From positions 1-26,290 of the forward strand of contig DASWVQ010000205.1 in the NCBI GenBank assembly GCA_036401195.1: a stretch of 26,290 bases of DNA. Reading direction: 5' to 3'. Under the pieces are notes generated by a model. The model worked only from the letters and a program-made list of their open reading frames with translations, was not told where the DNA came from and ran no database searches. The stretch is from JACDHQ01 sp036401195 (GTDB lineage Bacteria; Gemmatimonadota; Gemmatimonadetes; Gemmatimonadales; Gemmatimonadaceae). A program made the position numbers and the translations under genes. The first letter of the stretch is position 1. Every line of letters starts with the position of its first letter. Below are positions 7,202 through 14,962 of this stretch, piece by piece.

Positions 7202-8482
7202 ATGTCTCCGAACCGCGCGACCCTCTCCCTCCTCGCCGTGACCGTCCTCGCCTCGGCCGCCGGTGCGCAGGGCACCGCCCCCGCCCCCTCGGCCCGCGAC
7301 CTCCAGGTGGCCCGGCGCGCCCTGCGCGCGGCGCCCCTCATCGACGGGCACAACGACCTCCCCTGGGCCATCCGCGAGGCGAAGGGGGCGCCGATGGACG
7401 TGGAGGCGTACGACCTCACGAAGCAGACCCCCGGCCACACCGACCTGCCGCGCCTCCGGCGGGGGCTGGTGGGGGGACAGTTCTGGTCGATCTACATCCC
7501 CGGAGAGATCCGCGATTCCGGCTACGCGCGCGTGCAGCTCGAGCAGTTCGACATCGCGAAGCGCGTGATCGCGAAGTACCCGAAGGACCTCGCCTTCGCC
7601 TGGACCGCGGCCGACGTGCGCCGCGCGCACCGGGCGGGGAAGGTCGCCTCGATGCTCGGGCTCGAGGGCGGGCACGCGATCGAGAACTCCCTCGGCGCGC
7701 TGCGCGCCTACCGCGAGCTGGGCGCGCGCTACATGACGCTCACGCACAACGTGACCCTCGACTGGGCCGACGCGGCGCTCGACAGCGCGAAGCACGGCGG
7801 GCTCACCGCCTTCGGCAAGGAAGTGGTGCGCGAGATGAACCGCCTCGGGATGCTCGTGGACCTGGCGCACGTGTCGCCGGCGACGATGAGCGATGCGCTC
7901 GACGTGAGCGAGGCCCCCGTGATCTTCTCGCACTCCGGCGCGCGCGCGGTGGTCGACGTCGCCCGCAACGTGCCCGACTCGATCCTCCGGCGGCTGCCGA
8001 AGAACGGCGGGGTGGTGATGGTGCCCTTCGTCCCGGGCTTCACCGCGAAGGCGGTGCTGGAGTGGGAGGAGGCGGCGGACAAGGCGCGCGCCGAGGCGGT
8101 GGCGAAGGGCGCCGACGAGGCCAGCCTGCGGCAGATGATCCAGGAGTACCGCCGCGCGCATCCGATGCCGCGCGCCACGATCGCCGACGTGGCCGACCAC
8201 ATCGAGCACGTGCGGCGGGTGGCGGGGATCGACCACGTGGGGATCGGGGGCGACTTCGACGGCATCTCCACCACGCCCGTCGGGCTCGAGGACGTGTCCA
8301 CCTATCCGGCGCTCTTCGCCGAGCTGGCGCGCCGCGGCTGGACGCAGGCGGAGCTCGAGCAGCTCGCGGGGCGCAACGTGCTGCGGGTGATGGAGCAGGC
8401 GGAGCGGGTGGCGGCGCGGCTCCAGAAGGAGCGCGCCCCGTCCACGAAGACGATCGCGGAGCTCGACCACCCGGCGCCGTAG
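7202..8482 (+). CDS. Membrane dipeptidase (peptidase family M19), exported
   Basis: A 426-residue zinc dipeptidase of the renal dipeptidase type, which hydrolyses dipeptides including D-amino-acid-containing ones. The expected metal ligands are present: His50 and Asp52 (IDGHNDLPW), Glu155 (LEGGHAIEN), His223 (VDLAHVSP) and His244 (FSHSGARAV). The substrate-site GIGGDFDG is also there. The signal peptide is MSPNRATLSLLAVTVLASAAGAQ truncated here for length at the Ala-Gly-Ala-Gln cleavage region. An upstream ATG at 7124 lies at the edge of the heptamer repeat and would displace the signal peptide, so ATG 7202 is preferred. The SGNH hydrolase starts 7 bp after the stop codon, so the two are probably one transcript. 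Confidence 0.93.
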   Translation: MSPNRATLSLLAVTVLASAAGAQGTAPAPSARDLQVARRALRAAPLIDGHNDLPWAIREAKGAPMDVEAYDLTKQTPGHTDLPRLRRGLVGGQFWSIYIPGEIRDSGYARVQLEQFDIAKRVIAKYPKDLAFAWTAADVRRAHRAGKVASMLGLEGGHAIENSLGALRAYRELGARYMTLTHNVTLDWADAALDSAKHGGLTAFGKEVVREMNRLGMLVDLAHVSPATMSDALDVSEAPVIFSHSGARAVVDVARNVPDSILRRLPKNGGVVMVPFVPGFTAKAVLEWEEAADKARAEAVAKGADEASLRQMIQEYRRAHPMPRATIADVADHIEHVRRVAGIDHVGIGGDFDGISTTPVGLEDVSTYPALFAELARRGWTQAELEQLAGRNVLRVMEQAERVAARLQKERAPSTKTIAELDHPAP

Positions 8483-8488
8483 CCGCGC

Positions 8489-9139
8489 ATGCCGGGAGGG
8501 AGCCTGCCGGGCCACGTCGTCCTGCTCGGCGATTCCGTGTTCGACAACGGGGCGTACGTCCCCGGCGCCCCCGCCGTGATCGAGCAGCTGCGCGCCACCC
8601 TGCCGGCGGGGTGGCGCGCGTCGCTCCTCGCCGTGGACGGCGCGACCACCGGCGACGTGGGCGCGCAGCTCCGCCGCGTGCCGGCGGACGCCACGCACCT
8701 GGTGGTGAGCGTGGGAGGGAACGACGCGCTGATGCACAGCGGGCTGCTCGACGTGCCGGTGCGGTCGTCGGGGGAGGTGCTCGACGCGCTGGCGCAGGCG
8801 GCGGCGGCGTTCGAGCAGCACTACTGCGCGATGCTCGGCCGCGTGCTGGCGCGCAGCCTCCCGCTCGTGCTCTGCACGATCTACCGCGGCCAGTTCCCCG
8901 ACGCGGTGACGCAGCGCCGTGCATCGGTGGCGCTGTCGCCCTTCAACGACGCGATCCTCCGCGCCGCCTTCGAGGCCGCGGTGGAGGTGATCGACCTGCG
9001 CCTGGTGTGCAGCGACCCCGCCGACTATGCCAACCCCATCGAGCCCTCGGAGGCGGGCGGGATGAAGATCGCCCGCGCGATCGCGCGCGCCGTCACCACC
9101 CGGCACCCCGACGGCCACACCGAGGTCTTCGTCGAGTGA
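8489..9139 (+). CDS. SGNH/GDSL-family hydrolase with an atypical block V
   Basis: A 216-residue protein with block I LLGDSVFDNG (nucleophile Ser16), a block III Asn in VGGNDALM (Asn78), and an overall size typical of small SGNH esterases. The C-terminal block reads NPIEPSEAGGMKIA, where canonical enzymes have DxxH; His appears to be replaced by Glu. Hydrolysis of an ester is the family function, but the substrate is unknown. There is no clear signal peptide, so it is probably cytosolic. It follows the M19 gene by 7 bp. The stop codon lies just before the left arm of the inverted repeat that surrounds the ATL gene. Confidence 0.85.
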   Translation: MPGGSLPGHVVLLGDSVFDNGAYVPGAPAVIEQLRATLPAGWRASLLAVDGATTGDVGAQLRRVPADATHLVVSVGGNDALMHSGLLDVPVRSSGEVLDALAQAAAAFEQHYCAMLGRVLARSLPLVLCTIYRGQFPDAVTQRRASVALSPFNDAILRAAFEAAVEVIDLRLVCSDPADYANPIEPSEAGGMKIARAIARAVTTRHPDGHTEVFVE

Positions 9140-9147
9140 CCGCCCGT

Positions 9148-9194
9148 TGTCATTCCGAGCGCAGCGAGGAATCTTCTTGCCCGGTGTAGTGGCC
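9148..9194. repeat. Left arm of a ~47-bp inverted repeat around the ATL gene
   Basis: It begins TGTCATTCCGAGCGCAGCG and ends GTAGTGGCC. The reverse complement of 9659-9706 matches it closely with a few mismatches and a small indel. The core TCATTCCGAGCGCAGCGAGG is, from general knowledge, a widely dispersed intergenic repeat in several phyla, often mistranslated as SFRAQRGI at false protein N-termini. The inner end contains the likely GTG start codon of the ATL gene. Confidence 0.85.
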
Positions 9195-9509
9195 CCGTCG
9201 CGGGCCCGGATCTACGCCGTCGTCCGCCGCATCCCCCGCGGCACCGTGGCCACCTACGGCCAGGTGGCCGAGCTGGCGGGACTCGCCCGCCAGGCGCGCC
9301 AGGTGGGTTACGCCCTCGCCGCGCTGCCGCAGGGCTCGCGCGTCCCCTGGCACCGCGTGGTGAACGCGCGCGGGGTGATCGTGCTCTCCGACGCGGGCGG
9401 CGCGGCGACGGAGCAGCGGATCCGGCTCATGCGCGAGGGGGTCGTGGTGAACGCGACGGGGCGGATCGACCTGGCGCGGTTTCGATGGGCAGGCGGTTCG
9501 AGGGGGTGA
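9189..9509 (+). CDS. Alkyltransferase-like (ATL) DNA-binding protein, MGMT family
   Basis: A 106-residue protein with the DNA-binding domain of O6-methylguanine-DNA methyltransferase: RRIPRGTVATYGQVAELAG (helix-turn-helix), RQVGYALAALP, and VPWHRVVNARG. The acceptor Cys of the PCHRV motif is replaced by Trp54 (PWHRV), which defines ATL proteins. These bind O6-alkylguanine lesions without removing the alkyl group and hand them to nucleotide excision repair. The length matches stand-alone ATLs. GTG 9189 is chosen because the longer TTG start at 9147 would translate the dispersed repeat. Gene and downstream hairpin are bracketed by a ~47-bp inverted repeat. Confidence 0.88.
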   Translation: MAPSRARIYAVVRRIPRGTVATYGQVAELAGLARQARQVGYALAALPQGSRVPWHRVVNARGVIVLSDAGGAATEQRIRLMREGVVVNATGRIDLARFRWAGGSRG

Positions 9510-9542
9510 CCGCTACTCCAACGATGAACCGCCGGGAACGAC

Positions 9543-9611
9543 AAGGTCGCGAAGGAGCGAAGGTCGCCAGGGAGATAATGCCCCTGGCGACCTTTGCTCC
9601 TTCGCGACCTT
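9543..9611. terminator. 30-bp-stem hairpin between convergent ATL and TonB-like genes
   Basis: Bases 9543-9572 pair with 9582-9611 over 30 positions with a single G.T pair; the loop is nine bases. The stem is built of AAGGTCGC and GAAGGAGCG modules. It lies 33 bp after the ATL stop and about 100 bp from the TonB-like stop on the other strand, so it could end both transcripts. The long perfect stem and modular composition also fit a dispersed palindromic repeat. No U-tract follows. Confidence 0.7.
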
Positions 9612-9658
9612 GCTCTTAATGGCTGTTGGCCGTTGATGTCGTCCTGACTCGACGAAGT

Positions 9659-9706
9659 GGCCACTACTGGGCGACGAGACGCTTCCTCGCTGCGCCCGGA
9701 ATGACA
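9659..9706. repeat. Right arm of the inverted repeat around the ATL gene
   Basis: It reads GGCCACTACTGGGC, then CTTCCTCGCTGCGCCCGG, and ends AATGACA, the reverse complement of 9148-9194 with a few changes. It ends three bases before the stop codon of the TonB-like gene. Together the arms delimit a 559-bp segment holding the ATL gene and a strong hairpin. Confidence 0.85.
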
Positions 9707-9709
9707 GAC

Positions 9710-10447
9710 TCAGGTCTTCGGCCGCGCGCGCTCCATCGAGTCCCGCTGCGCCTGGAGCCGGATCAGGTCATCGGTGATCCGGAAGGCGAAGCGCTGCTCC
9801 ACCAGCTGCCGCACCTTCTGCCCGTTCCAGAGCGCGGGGCTGAAGCGCATGTCGGGGAGCGCGGCGCGCACCGCGCTCACGAAGGAGCGCGAGGTGGAGC
9901 TCATCACCTCGAAGGTGCTGGTGTCGGCCACGCCGAGGGTGTCCACCACGTAGCGCGCCACCACCTCCCCCTCCTTGTGCGCCTTGAGCATGTCCGAGGG
10001 GTACGCGGGCGCGGCGCTCCACGCATAGCGGACCGCCGCCGAGTCGACCTCGAGCACCGACATCACCGAGTCGCCGCTGTTCATCTCCGCGAGGGCGGGG
10101 GCGTCCTGCGGCGCCGTGCCCTCGCTCACCCCCGTCCCGGCATCCCCGGCGCGCCCCTGCTCGCTGCGGCCCAGGGGTACGTCCTGGAAGGGCCCCGAGA
10201 ACGCCATCTGGATCCCGAGGGGGAGCCACTGGAGCTGCGCCTCCTGCGGGCGCTGGCTGATCGCCCGGTCGCGCGGGATGAGGTAGATGACCTTCTCCGC
10301 GGCCTCCCACCCCCGCGAGTCCTCGATCGCCACCGCACGGGTGGCCTGGATCGCGAGGAGGATGACCAGGGAGTGGGCCGCGACGCTGGCCACGGCCGTG
10401 AGGAAGGGGACCTCTCCCGGATGTGAGGACTCCAGCAGGCGAATCAT
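9710..10447 (-). CDS. TonB-like energy transducer (TonB C-terminal domain)
   Basis: A 245-residue protein. After a short cytoplasmic N-terminus there is one membrane segment (about residues 15-33), then a long variable periplasmic region. A TonB C-terminal domain follows at about residues 148-224 (AYPSDML, EGEVVARYVVDTLG, SFVSAVRAALPDMRFSPA, VRQLVEQRFAFRI). TonB proteins pass proton-motive energy from ExbB/ExbD to outer-membrane transporters. No ExbB/D or receptor gene is in the window. The Pro-rich linker typical of TonB is weak. The start at 10447 has a good ribosome site (GAGGAG, five bases upstream). It lies downstream of two glycosidase genes on the same strand, so a role in glycan uptake is possible but inferred. 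Confidence 0.75.
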   Translation of the reverse strand: MIRLLESSHPGEVPFLTAVASVAAHSLVILLAIQATRAVAIEDSRGWEAAEKVIYLIPRDRAISQRPQEAQLQWLPLGIQMAFSGPFQDVPLGRSEQGRAGDAGTGVSEGTAPQDAPALAEMNSGDSVMSVLEVDSAAVRYAWSAAPAYPSDMLKAHKEGEVVARYVVDTLGVADTSTFEVMSSTSRSFVSAVRAALPDMRFSPALWNGQKVRQLVEQRFAFRITDDLIRLQAQRDSMERARPKT

Positions 10448-10513
10448 GCGCGCTCCTCGAAAGTCGTCCCCGTCACCCGGTGGGGTGCCGGTGGGGTGGG
10501 ACGCCCCTGGCTC

Positions 10514-10543
10514 AGTATTGCGGCGGGGGAGGGGACGGTGCAA
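10514..10543 (-). promoter_or_regulatory. Candidate promoter for the TonB-like gene
   Basis: On the minus strand TTGCAC (plus 10538-10543) precedes AATACT (plus 10514-10519) by 18 bp, giving a leader of about 60 nt before the ATG at 10447. The surrounding 10448-10654 gap is rich in G-tracts and short inverted repeats. An own promoter would let the TonB-like gene be expressed independently of the upstream glycosidase genes. Confidence 0.3.
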
Positions 10544-10635
10544 GGCGCACCCCCACCCACCCCATCAACCCGTCGTTGCCGCCCACCTGTCACTTGGACA
10601 GCGGACGGCACCTCGAGGGTTGGTATTCCTTTCGG

Positions 10636-10649
10636 GGCGGGGCCCCGCC
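10636..10649 (-). terminator. Perfect GC palindrome just after the GH9 stop codon
   Basis: GGCGGGGCCCCGCC is a perfect 14-base palindrome placed five bases after the GH9 stop on the minus strand. It may mark the end of the glycosidase operon. It has no loop bases and no U-tract, so its function as a terminator is uncertain. Confidence 0.4.
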
Positions 10650-10654
10650 GGGTT

Positions 10655-12427
10655 TCACCACCCCCCCGCCGGCTCCCGCCCCAGGGCGGCGAGCAGCCAG
10701 GCCAGGCTGGCGGTGCCATCCATGATGGGCTCGTTGGTGGAGTAGTCTCCCTGGTCGTCGTGGTAGACCATCCGGCCGGTGTTCAGCTCGGCGAACTCGT
10801 CGGGCTGGGCCAGGTGGATCCCCTTCAGGTTCGAGTAGATGGACCGGTAGACCGGCCCGTCGAGGAGCCCCCCGGTGATGGACTCGGGGCCGAAACGCAT
10901 GGACATCACGGAGTGCGGGTCGCGCGCCCACCGCCCGCCACGCGGGTAGCCCACCACCATCGAGACCCCCCAGGGGTTGGTCCCGAAGAGCCAGTCGATC
11001 GCCGCCTGCTCGTACTCACGATAGCGCTCGTCGCCGGTCATCCGCCGGTACAGCATCGCCTGCGTGGCGAAGGAGGTGACCAGGTTGTTCGAGCACCAGA
11101 TGAAGGGGATTCCGATGCGGAAGCCGTTCCCCGCGCGCGCGATCACCCGCTCGATCCCCTGGCGGTAGAACTCCGCGGCCAGCCGCTTCGCCGCCGCGTC
11201 GCCGGTGCGCCAGAGCGCATAGTGCCCGTTGTTGTGCCAGGGGTACCACTCGTAGTGCCTCGCGGTGTCCGCGCCCATCCACGGCGTGACCGGCTCCTGC
11301 TTCGCGTAGGCGACCGCCTCGTCCAGGTAGCGGCGCTCCCCGGTGAGCGCATGCATCTCCGCCGCGGCGAGCTCCATGTCGTCGACCCAGTTCTCCTCCT
11401 CGTAGAAGTAGGGGGAGGTGCCGGGGGCGGTCTGGCAGACGCCGGGGCGCGCGCGCCCCATCTCGTAGGCGACGCCGGCCTTGCGCGCCAGGTAGGCGGA
11501 GAGCGCGGGATCGCTCGCGCGGTACATGCGCGATGCGAGCGCGTACGCGGCGGCGTACTTCCCCGCGGTCGACGCGACCCCCGTCGAGCGGTTCTTCCCC
11601 TTGAACAGCCCCTGCGGCTTCCCGGTGCAGGGATAGATGGGCCGGTACTTCCCCTTCCCCCACCCATAATCGGAGGAATCGGTAGTGAGCAGGTCGAGCC
11701 ACTGGTGATCGCGATCGTCGCCGAGCTGGTTGAACAGCTCGTGGTCGCTCGGGTTCATGCGCAGCAGCCACTGGAGCCCGTGCCGCGCCTCGTCGAGCGC
11801 GTCGCCCACGCCGTTGCTCCCCGGGGTGCCTTTCGCCTGGAAGGCGTCGGCGAAGGCGCGCGGGTGGTCGCGGGTCGCGAGGAGGAGGTGATAGGTGGCC
11901 GTCGCCGACGTCGTCACGTACTGGAGGTAATCGCTCGCGTCGGCCCAGCCGCCGCTCACCGGCATGAAGCGCGGGTCCGGGTCGTCCACGACGATGCCGT
12001 CGTACCGGTGCACCGAGTCGCGGAAGTACGGGTTCCACCCCGAGCGCTGCTCGCGCATGTACTGGAGCAGGGTGTCGGCGCCGCCGCGCCACACGCCGGC
12101 GCCGATGCGCACCTCCACCGGCTCGGCGCCCCCCGCGGCGATGCGATAGCGCCCCTCGCGGCGCACGCTGGTGAAGTCGAGCCGCACCGCCTGCACGCAG
12201 GGGCCGAAGCCGGCGGTGGGCACCACTCCCTTCCGCCGGAGCACGGTGCGTCCCGCGGCGTCGGTCACGCGCAGCTCCACCGGGGCGATCGAGTCGAGGG
12301 CGCACAGCACCGCGACCTTGGGGGCATCGGGGCGATAGCCCACCTGGTTCACGCGGATGTACTGGCGCGGCGCCCCGGCGCTGGCCACCGCGACCAGCGC
12401 CGCACTGAGTGCGACGAGGCCGTTCAT
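10655..12427 (-). CDS. Glycoside hydrolase family 9 with N-terminal CelD-type Ig domain, exported
   Basis: A 590-residue protein. A signal peptide (MNGLVALSAALVAVASAGA) is followed by a CelD_N Ig-like domain (IRVNQVGYRPDAPKVAVL, about residues 22-105) and an (alpha/alpha)6 catalytic domain. The GH9 catalytic pair is Asp163 and Asp166 (SGGWADASDYLQY) and the general acid is Glu566 in TNEPIMDGTASLAWLLAALG, all in the expected places. GH9 members are endoglucanases, cellobiohydrolases or exo-glucosaminidases; which one cannot be decided from sequence. The start ATG overlaps the stop of the GHL10 gene (ATGA), so the two enzymes are probably co-translated and act on the same glycan outside the cytoplasm. 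Confidence 0.9.
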   Translation of the reverse strand: MNGLVALSAALVAVASAGAPRQYIRVNQVGYRPDAPKVAVLCALDSIAPVELRVTDAAGRTVLRRKGVVPTAGFGPCVQAVRLDFTSVRREGRYRIAAGGAEPVEVRIGAGVWRGGADTLLQYMREQRSGWNPYFRDSVHRYDGIVVDDPDPRFMPVSGGWADASDYLQYVTTSATATYHLLLATRDHPRAFADAFQAKGTPGSNGVGDALDEARHGLQWLLRMNPSDHELFNQLGDDRDHQWLDLLTTDSSDYGWGKGKYRPIYPCTGKPQGLFKGKNRSTGVASTAGKYAAAYALASRMYRASDPALSAYLARKAGVAYEMGRARPGVCQTAPGTSPYFYEEENWVDDMELAAAEMHALTGERRYLDEAVAYAKQEPVTPWMGADTARHYEWYPWHNNGHYALWRTGDAAAKRLAAEFYRQGIERVIARAGNGFRIGIPFIWCSNNLVTSFATQAMLYRRMTGDERYREYEQAAIDWLFGTNPWGVSMVVGYPRGGRWARDPHSVMSMRFGPESITGGLLDGPVYRSIYSNLKGIHLAQPDEFAELNTGRMVYHDDQGDYSTNEPIMDGTASLAWLLAALGREPAGGW

Positions 12428-14109
12428 GGCGCGACCTCCGGCTCGGCACTCCACCGGCTGCCGCGTCGCCGCGGCTCGAGCACCACCGCCCGGCTCTCCT
12501 TCCCCACGCGGTCCACCGCGCGCACCCAGATCGCGCGCGGGGGCGTGTCGCCCGCGCGGCGCGTGACCAGGTGCGTGCGCGCGTCGCCGGGGAGGATCAG
12601 CGTCTCCCAGCCGTCGGGGCCGAGCGACTGCACCGTCCACCAGCGGACCACTCCGTCGCCGCGCGGGGCGAAGTGGACGCGGGTGCCCCCGGTGGCGCTG
12701 TCGCGCGCGAAGCGCACGCGCGGCGTGGCGACCGGTGCGCGGTCGAGCCAGGGCGACGCGGGAGGCAGCGCCGCCTCGGCGTAGGGGCCGGCGAGCAGGC
12801 GGGCGGCCAGGGTGTCGGGCCAGGGCTCCGGCCCCGCGCCCGCGACGATCCGCTGCCCGGGCGCGGGCATCAGCCCCTTCATGCTGAAGTGGATGTTCCC
12901 CGTGGATCCCGGGTTGGCGCGCGTGAGCCGCACCTGCTCGAGCACCTCCGCGGTGGGCCAGCTCCCGCGTCCCCCGAGCCCGGCGGAGCGGCTCGTGTAG
13001 AGGCCGGGCCAGAGGTGGCGGTGGTGCACGTTCTCCCGTGTCCAGAAGCCGAGCAGGGAGGTGAAGCGCTGTCCCTCGGCGTTGACCGGCCAGTAGAGCT
13101 GCGGGGCGAGGTAGTCCAGCCATCCGTTGCGCAACCACTTTCGCGAGTCGGCGTAGATCTCCTGGTACGCGTCGAAGCCCTTCACGTCGGCGGGGGTGCC
13201 GGGGCGCCAGATGCCGAAGGGGGAGATGCCGACGCGCACCCAGGGCTTCGCCGCCTTCACGCCGGCGTAGAGCTCGCGCACGTACTCGTCCACGTTGTGG
13301 CGGCGCCAGTCGTCGCGCCCGAGGGTGCCGCCGCGGGCGCGGTAGCGCGCGTACGTCGCGCTGTCGGGGAAGTCGATCACCTGCCCCGCGGCATCGCGCT
13401 CCTTGTACGGGTAGAAGTAGTCGTCGATGTGCACCCCGTCCACGTCGTAGCGGCGCACCACGTCGAGCACGACGCCCAGGCTCTGGCGCCGCACCGCGGG
13501 ATCCCCCGGATCCATCCACAGGTGCGTGCCGTAGGTGCGCACGAGCGAGGGGCTCGCGCGGCTCACGTGCGTGAGCGCGGTGTCGCTCGTCTTCCCGGAG
13601 GGATGCATGGCGCGGTAGGGGTTGAACCACGCGTGCAGCTCGAGCCCGCGCGCATGCGCCTCACGCACGGCGGTGGCGAGGGGATCCCACGCCGGCTCCG
13701 GCCCCACTCCCTGCTGCCCGGTGAGGTACTCCGACCAGGGCTCGCGCGCCGACGGATAGAGCGCGTCGGCCGCGGGGCGCACGTGCAGGATCACCGCGTT
13801 CAGGTGCAGCGCAGCGGCGCGGTCGAGGATCGCCCGCAGCTCGCGCTGCTGCTCCCAGGTGGAGAGGCCGGGGCGCGAGGGCCAGTCGATGTTGGCGACG
13901 GCGGCCACCCACACGCCGCGGAACTCCCGCGGCACGGGCGGCGGCGTGGGTGCGGACGCGGTGGGGCGCGCGGAGCGGGGCGCGGTTGGTGGCGCGCTGC
14001 TGGCCCGCTCCTGCGCCGGCGCGGGAAGCGCGAGGAGGGAGAAGAGCGCCGTCGCGAGGCAGGGGCGCGCGAGGGCGCGCGGGAGTCGGAAGGGGAGGCT
14101 GTTGCGCAT
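12424..14109 (-). CDS. GHL10/DUF187 (YngK-like) glycoside hydrolase with C-terminal FN3-like domain, exported
   Basis: A 561-residue protein. An N-terminal signal peptide (about residues 1-33) and a Pro/Ala/Thr-rich linker precede the GHL10 TIM-barrel. The barrel starts at REFRGVWVAAVANIDWPS (about residue 61). Family segments follow: AVILHVRPAADALYPS, LELHAWFNPYRA, VDGVHIDDYFYPY, RVGISPFGIWRPG and YLAPQLYWP. The last ~100 residues form a fibronectin-like module (VRWWTVQSLGPDGWETL...IWVRAVDRVGKES). The family is predicted to act on bacterial or plant glycans; the substrate is unknown. It is the first gene of a two-gene operon with the GH9 enzyme, diverging from the unknown gene at 14154. Confidence 0.88.
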   Translation of the reverse strand: MRNSLPFRLPRALARPCLATALFSLLALPAPAQERASSAPPTAPRSARPTASAPTPPPVPREFRGVWVAAVANIDWPSRPGLSTWEQQRELRAILDRAAALHLNAVILHVRPAADALYPSAREPWSEYLTGQQGVGPEPAWDPLATAVREAHARGLELHAWFNPYRAMHPSGKTSDTALTHVSRASPSLVRTYGTHLWMDPGDPAVRRQSLGVVLDVVRRYDVDGVHIDDYFYPYKERDAAGQVIDFPDSATYARYRARGGTLGRDDWRRHNVDEYVRELYAGVKAAKPWVRVGISPFGIWRPGTPADVKGFDAYQEIYADSRKWLRNGWLDYLAPQLYWPVNAEGQRFTSLLGFWTRENVHHRHLWPGLYTSRSAGLGGRGSWPTAEVLEQVRLTRANPGSTGNIHFSMKGLMPAPGQRIVAGAGPEPWPDTLAARLLAGPYAEAALPPASPWLDRAPVATPRVRFARDSATGGTRVHFAPRGDGVVRWWTVQSLGPDGWETLILPGDARTHLVTRRAGDTPPRAIWVRAVDRVGKESRAVVLEPRRRGSRWSAEPEVAP

Positions 14110-14153
14110 GCGAGGGAGAGCGGTCTATTCTTTTGGAGATACAGACGATCCCA

Positions 14154-14585
14154 ATGGAAGCGAAGGATTATCGCACGGAAGGCAGGCGACAGCCCATGAA
14201 GTCCCCCTACTACGTGCAGCCCGCACGCGGGGGGCATTTCCTGGTGCTCCACAAGCCATGCGGCAACCGGATCGCCCCGAAGGAATGCGGGCTGATGCCG
14301 TCGCGGGCGCACGCGCAGGCGCTCATTCGCCAGCTCGAGCGCGCGGAGTCGGCCGTCGACGACCTCTTCCTTGAAGCTACCGACGACGGGATCGAGGCGC
14401 TGGAGGCGATCCTCGCCGCCTGCGTGCAGGACGTGCTGGCGAAGCCCGCGGAGGAGCTGGAGCGGATGGCGCGCCCCGCCGGTTCCCGACCGAAGCGGGG
14501 GGGTCCGCCCCGCCGGGGAGGCAAGGGCGGGGGGAGCGGGAAGGGCAAGGGGGGCGCGGGGGGCGGAGCGCGGAAGCGGCGGTGA
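14154..14585 (+). CDS. Uncharacterised protein with basic Gly/Lys/Arg-rich tail
   Basis: A 143-residue protein that I do not recognise. The N-terminal part contains YYVQPARGGHFLVLHKPCGNRI. A predicted helical, acidic middle follows (about residues 60-110, LIRQLERAESAVDDLF and EALEAILAACVQDVLAKPAEELERM). The last ~35 residues are almost only Gly, Lys, Arg and Pro. Such a tail suggests nucleic-acid binding. ATG 14154 has GGAG about 15 bases upstream; an internal ATG at 14196 (MKSPYYVQ) is also possible. The stop overlaps the GTG start of the next gene, so the two are likely coupled. Confidence 0.65.
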   Translation: MEAKDYRTEGRRQPMKSPYYVQPARGGHFLVLHKPCGNRIAPKECGLMPSRAHAQALIRQLERAESAVDDLFLEATDDGIEALEAILAACVQDVLAKPAEELERMARPAGSRPKRGGPPRRGGKGGGSGKGKGGAGGGARKRR

Positions 14586-14953
14586 GCCGCCGCCCGGTTC
14601 ACCTCGCGGCGCTCGGCCTGGGGCTCGCGCTGGCCACCCTCCCCGCCTGCAGCAGCGGCACGCAGGGCGCGTCGCGCTCGCAGCCGATCGCGCGCACGTA
14701 CGTGCGCGTGAACAACCAGAGCTGGCTCGACATGACCGTGTACGTGGTGCGCGGCGCGCAGAAGGTGCGCATCGGGCAGGTCAGCTCGAACGCCACCACC
14801 CGGCTCGAGATCCCGCACGGGATGATCTCCGGGGCGACGACCCTCTCGTTCATGGTGGACCCGATCGGGTCCCAGCGCACCGCCACGAGCTTCGACCTGA
14901 CCGTCACGCCGGGAGAGACGGTGCAGCTGACGATCCCCGCGACGGTGCGCTAG
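14582..14953 (+). CDS. Small putative lipoprotein of unknown function
   Basis: A 123-residue protein starting at GTG 14582, which overlaps the preceding stop (GTGA). A signal sequence ends in LPAC (Cys23), a plausible lipobox. The mature ~100 residues look all-beta: TYVRVNNQSWLDMTVYVV, QKVRIGQVSSNATTRLEIP, SFDLTVTPGETVQLTIPA. I do not recognise a family; the pattern resembles a small surface or periplasmic beta-sandwich. Its upstream partner is a soluble basic protein, which gives no hint of function. It ends nine bases from the stop of the convergent DUF1080-like gene, with no terminator between. Confidence 0.75.
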   Translation: MSRRPVHLAALGLGLALATLPACSSGTQGASRSQPIARTYVRVNNQSWLDMTVYVVRGAQKVRIGQVSSNATTRLEIPHGMISGATTLSFMVDPIGSQRTATSFDLTVTPGETVQLTIPATVR

Positions 14954-14962
14954 GCGCGCCAG

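Noticed and set aside
9147..9188. N-terminal extension of the ATL protein beginning MSFRAQRGI
   Set aside because: It is the translation of the dispersed TCATTCCGAGCGCAGCG repeat. ATL family members begin near the RIYAVVRRIPRG segment, so GTG 9189 is the better start.
10496..12784. Long plus-strand open frame (762 residues) antisense to the GH9 gene
   Set aside because: High GC removes stop codons on the opposite strand. Its translation is low-complexity (Arg, Gly, Val, His) and the minus strand carries a full GH9 with catalytic residues.
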